Positions 7,811-9,938 of a stretch of DNA of 9,938 nt are shown here, piece by piece (positions within the stretch are counted from its first letter, which is position 1; each line of letters opens with the position of its first letter). The translations under genes and the position numbers were made by a program. The DNA is taken from assembly GCA_002353215.1 (NCBI GenBank), contig DEJD01000056.1:46843-56780 (forward strand). The letters run 5' to 3'. The DNA comes from Prevotellaceae bacterium UBA2757. GTDB taxonomy: Bacteria > Bacteroidota > Bacteroidia > Bacteroidales > Bacteroidaceae. The notes below the pieces were generated by a model, which saw nothing but the letters and a program-made list of their open reading frames with translations, did not search any database and was not told the DNA's origin.

Positions 7811-8449
7811 TTAGAAAAGATAAGTCAGAGTAATCTGGTTAGTCTTGTTCTTTACCGAACCTTGAGGACTGTCAACCGACTTAGTACATGGGATGTTATA
7901 AGTATATCCCAGACGTATATGGTTAATTACAGTGAAACCGATACCTACGTTCCAGTAAAAGTCAAAATTCTTGGATTTGAAAGAATTAATGATTTTTCCA
8001 GCTGAATCAGGAATATCCAGAGTCAGACCTGCATTATCTACGTTGAATGAGAACTGAGGACCTGTAGCGAGATAAAGACTTGCAACCTCGTCAAATCCGA
8101 AAGTATATTTAATATTGATTGGAATAGAAATATACTTCAGTTTGTCATTGCTGTATGTGCCGTCGAATTTACCACTGGCATCATAGTTGGCAGTTTTGAA
8201 ATTACGCTGATCATAGAGAACAGACACATCAGCACCAAGACCAACCAATGGAACCTTGAAATCAACTACAGCACCCACGTGGAAACCAGCCTGATGCTTA
8301 TAGCTCCAATTAAAATTTTCTTTGCTTGTAAGACTAAGAGAACTGAGGTTAAGACCAGCCTTAATACCAAAACGAATCTGTGCATCAGCAACAGTTGAAG
8401 TCATCAGTGCAACAGCAACGAAGACGATAGAAAGTAGATGTTTTTTCAT
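7811..8449 (-). CDS. Small outer-membrane beta-barrel protein (PorT-like fold)
   Basis: This 212-residue exported protein has a signal peptide (1-23, cleavage ADA before Gln24). The mature part starts with IRFGIKAGLNLSSL, typical of the Bacteroidota outer-membrane beta-barrel family often labelled PorT-like. Alternating strands follow (for example YISIPINIKYTFGF, HIRLGYTYNIP), and the protein ends in a strand with terminal Phe (QITLTYLF), as outer-membrane barrels do for assembly by the BAM machinery. The family is broad and its ligand is unknown, so the label does not mean it is the T9SS PorT. It has a strong promoter 32 bases upstream and probably shares its transcript with priA. Confidence 0.85.
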   Translation of the reverse strand: MKKHLLSIVFVAVALMTSTVADAQIRFGIKAGLNLSSLSLTSKENFNWSYKHQAGFHVGAVVDFKVPLVGLGADVSVLYDQRNFKTANYDASGKFDGTYSNDKLKYISIPINIKYTFGFDEVASLYLATGPQFSFNVDNAGLTLDIPDSAGKIINSFKSKNFDFYWNVGIGFTVINHIRLGYTYNIPCTKSVDSPQGSVKNKTNQITLTYLF

Positions 8450-8481
8450 AATATAAATTTACAACAAATTGAAATTTTCCA

Positions 8482-8513
8482 CAAAGATAGATAGTCAGTC
8501 AGAGAAAACCAAA
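8482..8513 (-). promoter_or_regulatory. Bacteroidota-type housekeeping promoter for the beta-barrel gene and priA
   Basis: On the minus strand, TTTG (8513-8510) is followed by 20 bases and then TATCTTTG (8489-8482). This matches the Bacteroidota sigma-70 consensus, -33 TTTG and -7 TAnnTTTG, at the usual spacing. The -7 box ends 32 bases before the ATG at 8449. Confidence 0.85.
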
Positions 8514-8555
8514 AAAATTCTAAATTTTCAATTATCAATTGTCAATTGTCAATTC
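8514..8555 (-). repeat. Heptamer array downstream of the SDR gene (6 units)
   Basis: Six AT-rich heptamers occupy 42 bases. The core is four consecutive units, TCAATTA, TCAATTG (twice) and TCAATTC, from 8528 to 8555, and two looser units (TAAATTT, AAAATTC) continue the phase. The array starts two bases after the SDR stop codon and abuts the -33 box of the next gene. Confidence 0.8.
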
Positions 8556-8557
8556 TC

Positions 8558-9373
8558 TTACACTCCGCTGAAACTGCTGAATCCTCCATCTACAGGAATG
8601 ATAGTGCCAGTCACGAAACTTGCCTCGTCACTTGCCAGGAAACGCACAATACCGTTCAGTTCCGAGATATCTCCGAAGCGTCCCATCGGAGTCTTATTCA
8701 GCACCTTATGACTTCTCTCCGTCAGACTTCCGTCCTCGTTTAGCAGCGCCTTGCGGTTCTGTTCTCCGATAAAGAAACCAGGAGCGATGGCATTCACACG
8801 AATCTTATCACCATACTTACGGGCAAAGTCTTGAGCCAGCCACTTCGTTAGAGCATTCACGCCTTCCTTGGCAATGCTATACCCCATTACCCTGCTCAGA
8901 GCATCATAAGCAGCCATACTGCTCACATTGATGATACTTCCGCTCTTCTGTTCAGCCATAATCTTACCGAACGACAGACATGGATATACAGTTCCCCACA
9001 AGTTCAGGTCAACCACCTTCTTCAGGGCATCCATATCACACTCAAACACATTCATGTCGTCCATGATATTCGCACCAGCCACATTACCGCCGGCAGCATT
9101 CACGAGCACATCAACCCGCTTAAACTGATTCTTCACCTTCTCCGTCAGTTCCGTAATAGCATCATGATCCAACATATTACAAGCAAAACCCGTAACAGTA
9201 GTTCCATGAGCCTCAGCCACAGGAGTCAGCTTCGCCAAAGCCTTATCCACAGTCTCCTGACGCGAACCAACAATCACTACAGTAGCACCTGCCTCCAACA
9301 GGCCCTGACTAACATTACTGCCCAGCACACCCGTACCACCAGTAACAACAGCAATTTTTCCTTTCAAATCCAT
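8558..9373 (-). CDS. SDR-family oxidoreductase, probable D-mannonate oxidoreductase
   Basis: This is a classical short-chain dehydrogenase/reductase of 271 residues from ATG 9373 (a GTG three codons upstream at 9382 is possible). It has the Rossmann motif TGGTGVLG (11-18), NAAG (92-95) and a complete catalytic tetrad Asn124, Ser152, Tyr165 and Lys169 (YSIAK). It ends in VDGGFSSFSGV. The second beta strand ends in GSR rather than Asp, which leans towards NADP(H). It lies 34 bases after uxuA. SDR-type mannonate oxidoreductases are known beside uxuA in several bacteria, reducing fructuronate to mannonate, the substrate of UxuA, so I infer this reaction from context. A gluconate- or other polyol-type dehydrogenase cannot be excluded from sequence alone. 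Confidence 0.85.
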   Translation of the reverse strand: MDLKGKIAVVTGGTGVLGSNVSQGLLEAGATVVIVGSRQETVDKALAKLTPVAEAHGTTVTGFACNMLDHDAITELTEKVKNQFKRVDVLVNAAGGNVAGANIMDDMNVFECDMDALKKVVDLNLWGTVYPCLSFGKIMAEQKSGSIINVSSMAAYDALSRVMGYSIAKEGVNALTKWLAQDFARKYGDKIRVNAIAPGFFIGEQNRKALLNEDGSLTERSHKVLNKTPMGRFGDISELNGIVRFLASDEASFVTGTIIPVDGGFSSFSGV

Positions 9374-9385
9374 ATTCTTCACGAC

Positions 9386-9413
9386 TTTAAACTTTAAACT
9401 CTAAACTTTAAAC
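9386..9413 (-). repeat. Heptamer array at the uxuA/SDR junction (4 units)
   Basis: Four heptamers in 28 bases: TTTAAAC at 9386, 9393 and 9407, and TCTAAAC at 9400 (+ strand). The array includes the uxuA stop codon (9410-9408), so it reaches the last codon of the gene, and it ends 12 bases before the SDR ATG. Confidence 0.75.
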
Positions 9414-9938
9414 TTTACTACAAAGATACTTCACCGCAGCCATAACGCCGTCCATCTGCAACAAGCCCATCATGCGGCCGTGAAACGAATAACCGGCATT
9501 ATAGCCCTTATCCTCGTCACCAAGAGTACAACGGCCATGATCCACACGCATCGGCAGGTCTGGATTCTGCTCCTGGAAAATCTTAACCACCTCAATCAGG
9601 TTAGCACGTCCTTTCAGGTGGTCAGCTTCGATGAAATCGCCATTTTCCATCACGTCTGTCGAACGCAGATGTACGAAATGGGTGCGCTTAGCATACTTAC
9701 GAGCCAACGCAGGTACATCGTTTTGTTTGCCAGCCGACAACGAACCGCAACAGAACGTGAAACCATTATGCGGATTAGGTACAGCATTCAGGAACCACTC
9801 AATATCCTTATCGCAGGTTACCACACGTGGCAGACCCAACAGCGGCATTGGCGGGTCGTCAGGGTGTACACACATATTCATATTGTATTCATCGCATGTA
9901 GGCATGATAGCCTCAAGGAAATATTTCCAGTTGGCACG
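9408..9938 (-). CDS. uxuA: UxuA, mannonate dehydratase (5' part beyond window edge)
   Basis: UxuA dehydrates D-mannonate to 2-keto-3-deoxy-D-gluconate in the glucuronate pathway, using a divalent metal in a TIM-barrel active site in the cytoplasm. The last 176 residues are visible, out of about 390 usual for the family. The visible part reads in frame to the edge and carries HPDDPPMPLLGLPRV, CCGS, HLRS and VDHGR. By alignment to the family, His25, Cys63, His90 and Asp133 (numbered from the first visible codon) are the expected metal ligands. The C-terminal GYSFHGRMMGLLQMDGV segment is also typical. It lies upstream of, and on the same strand as, the SDR oxidoreductase, consistent with a mannonate operon. 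Its start and promoter lie outside the window. Confidence 0.95.
   Translation of the reverse strand, partial: RANWKYFLEAIMPTCDEYNMNMCVHPDDPPMPLLGLPRVVTCDKDIEWFLNAVPNPHNGFTFCCGSLSAGKQNDVPALARKYAKRTHFVHLRSTDVMENGDFIEADHLKGRANLIEVVKIFQEQNPDLPMRVDHGRCTLGDEDKGYNAGYSFHGRMMGLLQMDGVMAAVKYLCSKV

Noticed and set aside
7811..8449. The beta-barrel gene as the T9SS component PorT
   Set aside because: The PorT-like label covers a large family of small barrels. This gene is not in the secretion operon and shows no feature specific to true PorT.

Overview
The window is a compact, single-strand stretch of a Bacteroidota chromosome, most likely a Prevotella-like member of the Bacteroidales. This rests on the type IX secretion (T9SS) core genes in the order porP-porK-porL-porM, a near-perfect Bacteroidota promoter (TTTG, 20-base gap, TATCTTTG), and short AT-rich intergenic repeats. 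The genus is an inference. Every gene I can support lies on the minus strand, so the transcription order runs from the right edge to the left.

Right edge (about 8558-9938): the C-terminal half of mannonate dehydratase (uxuA), followed by an SDR-family oxidoreductase that is probably the partner D-mannonate oxidoreductase (fructuronate reductase). Together they would interconvert fructuronate, mannonate and 2-keto-3-deoxygluconate in hexuronate catabolism.

Middle (about 5049-8490): a small outer-membrane beta-barrel protein with a clear promoter. The primosomal helicase PriA follows 20 bases downstream with a GTG start. Next is a secreted Spy/CpxP-like protein with two LTxxQ motifs and a Gly/Arg/Gln-rich tail. 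That gene ends in an intrinsic terminator whose loop contains its stop codon.

Left (1-4984): porP (sprF), porK (gldK), porL (gldL) and porM (gldM), probably one operon that continues off the left edge, where porN (gldN) would be expected. PorL and PorM form the proton-driven inner-membrane motor, PorK is the lipoprotein of the periplasmic ring, and PorP is an outer-membrane component. porL and porM overlap by one base (TAATG).

No new defence or mobile system is visible. The features most worth a second look are (i) four arrays of AT-rich heptamers, each at a stop codon in a gap between genes; (ii) a PriA with no room for the winged-helix domain; (iii) three exact-length 11-residue repeats in a low-complexity insert of PorL; and (iv) the RGG-like tail of the Spy-like protein. 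There is no gene-free stretch longer than 300 bases, and no tRNA, rRNA, insertion sequence or CRISPR array was seen.
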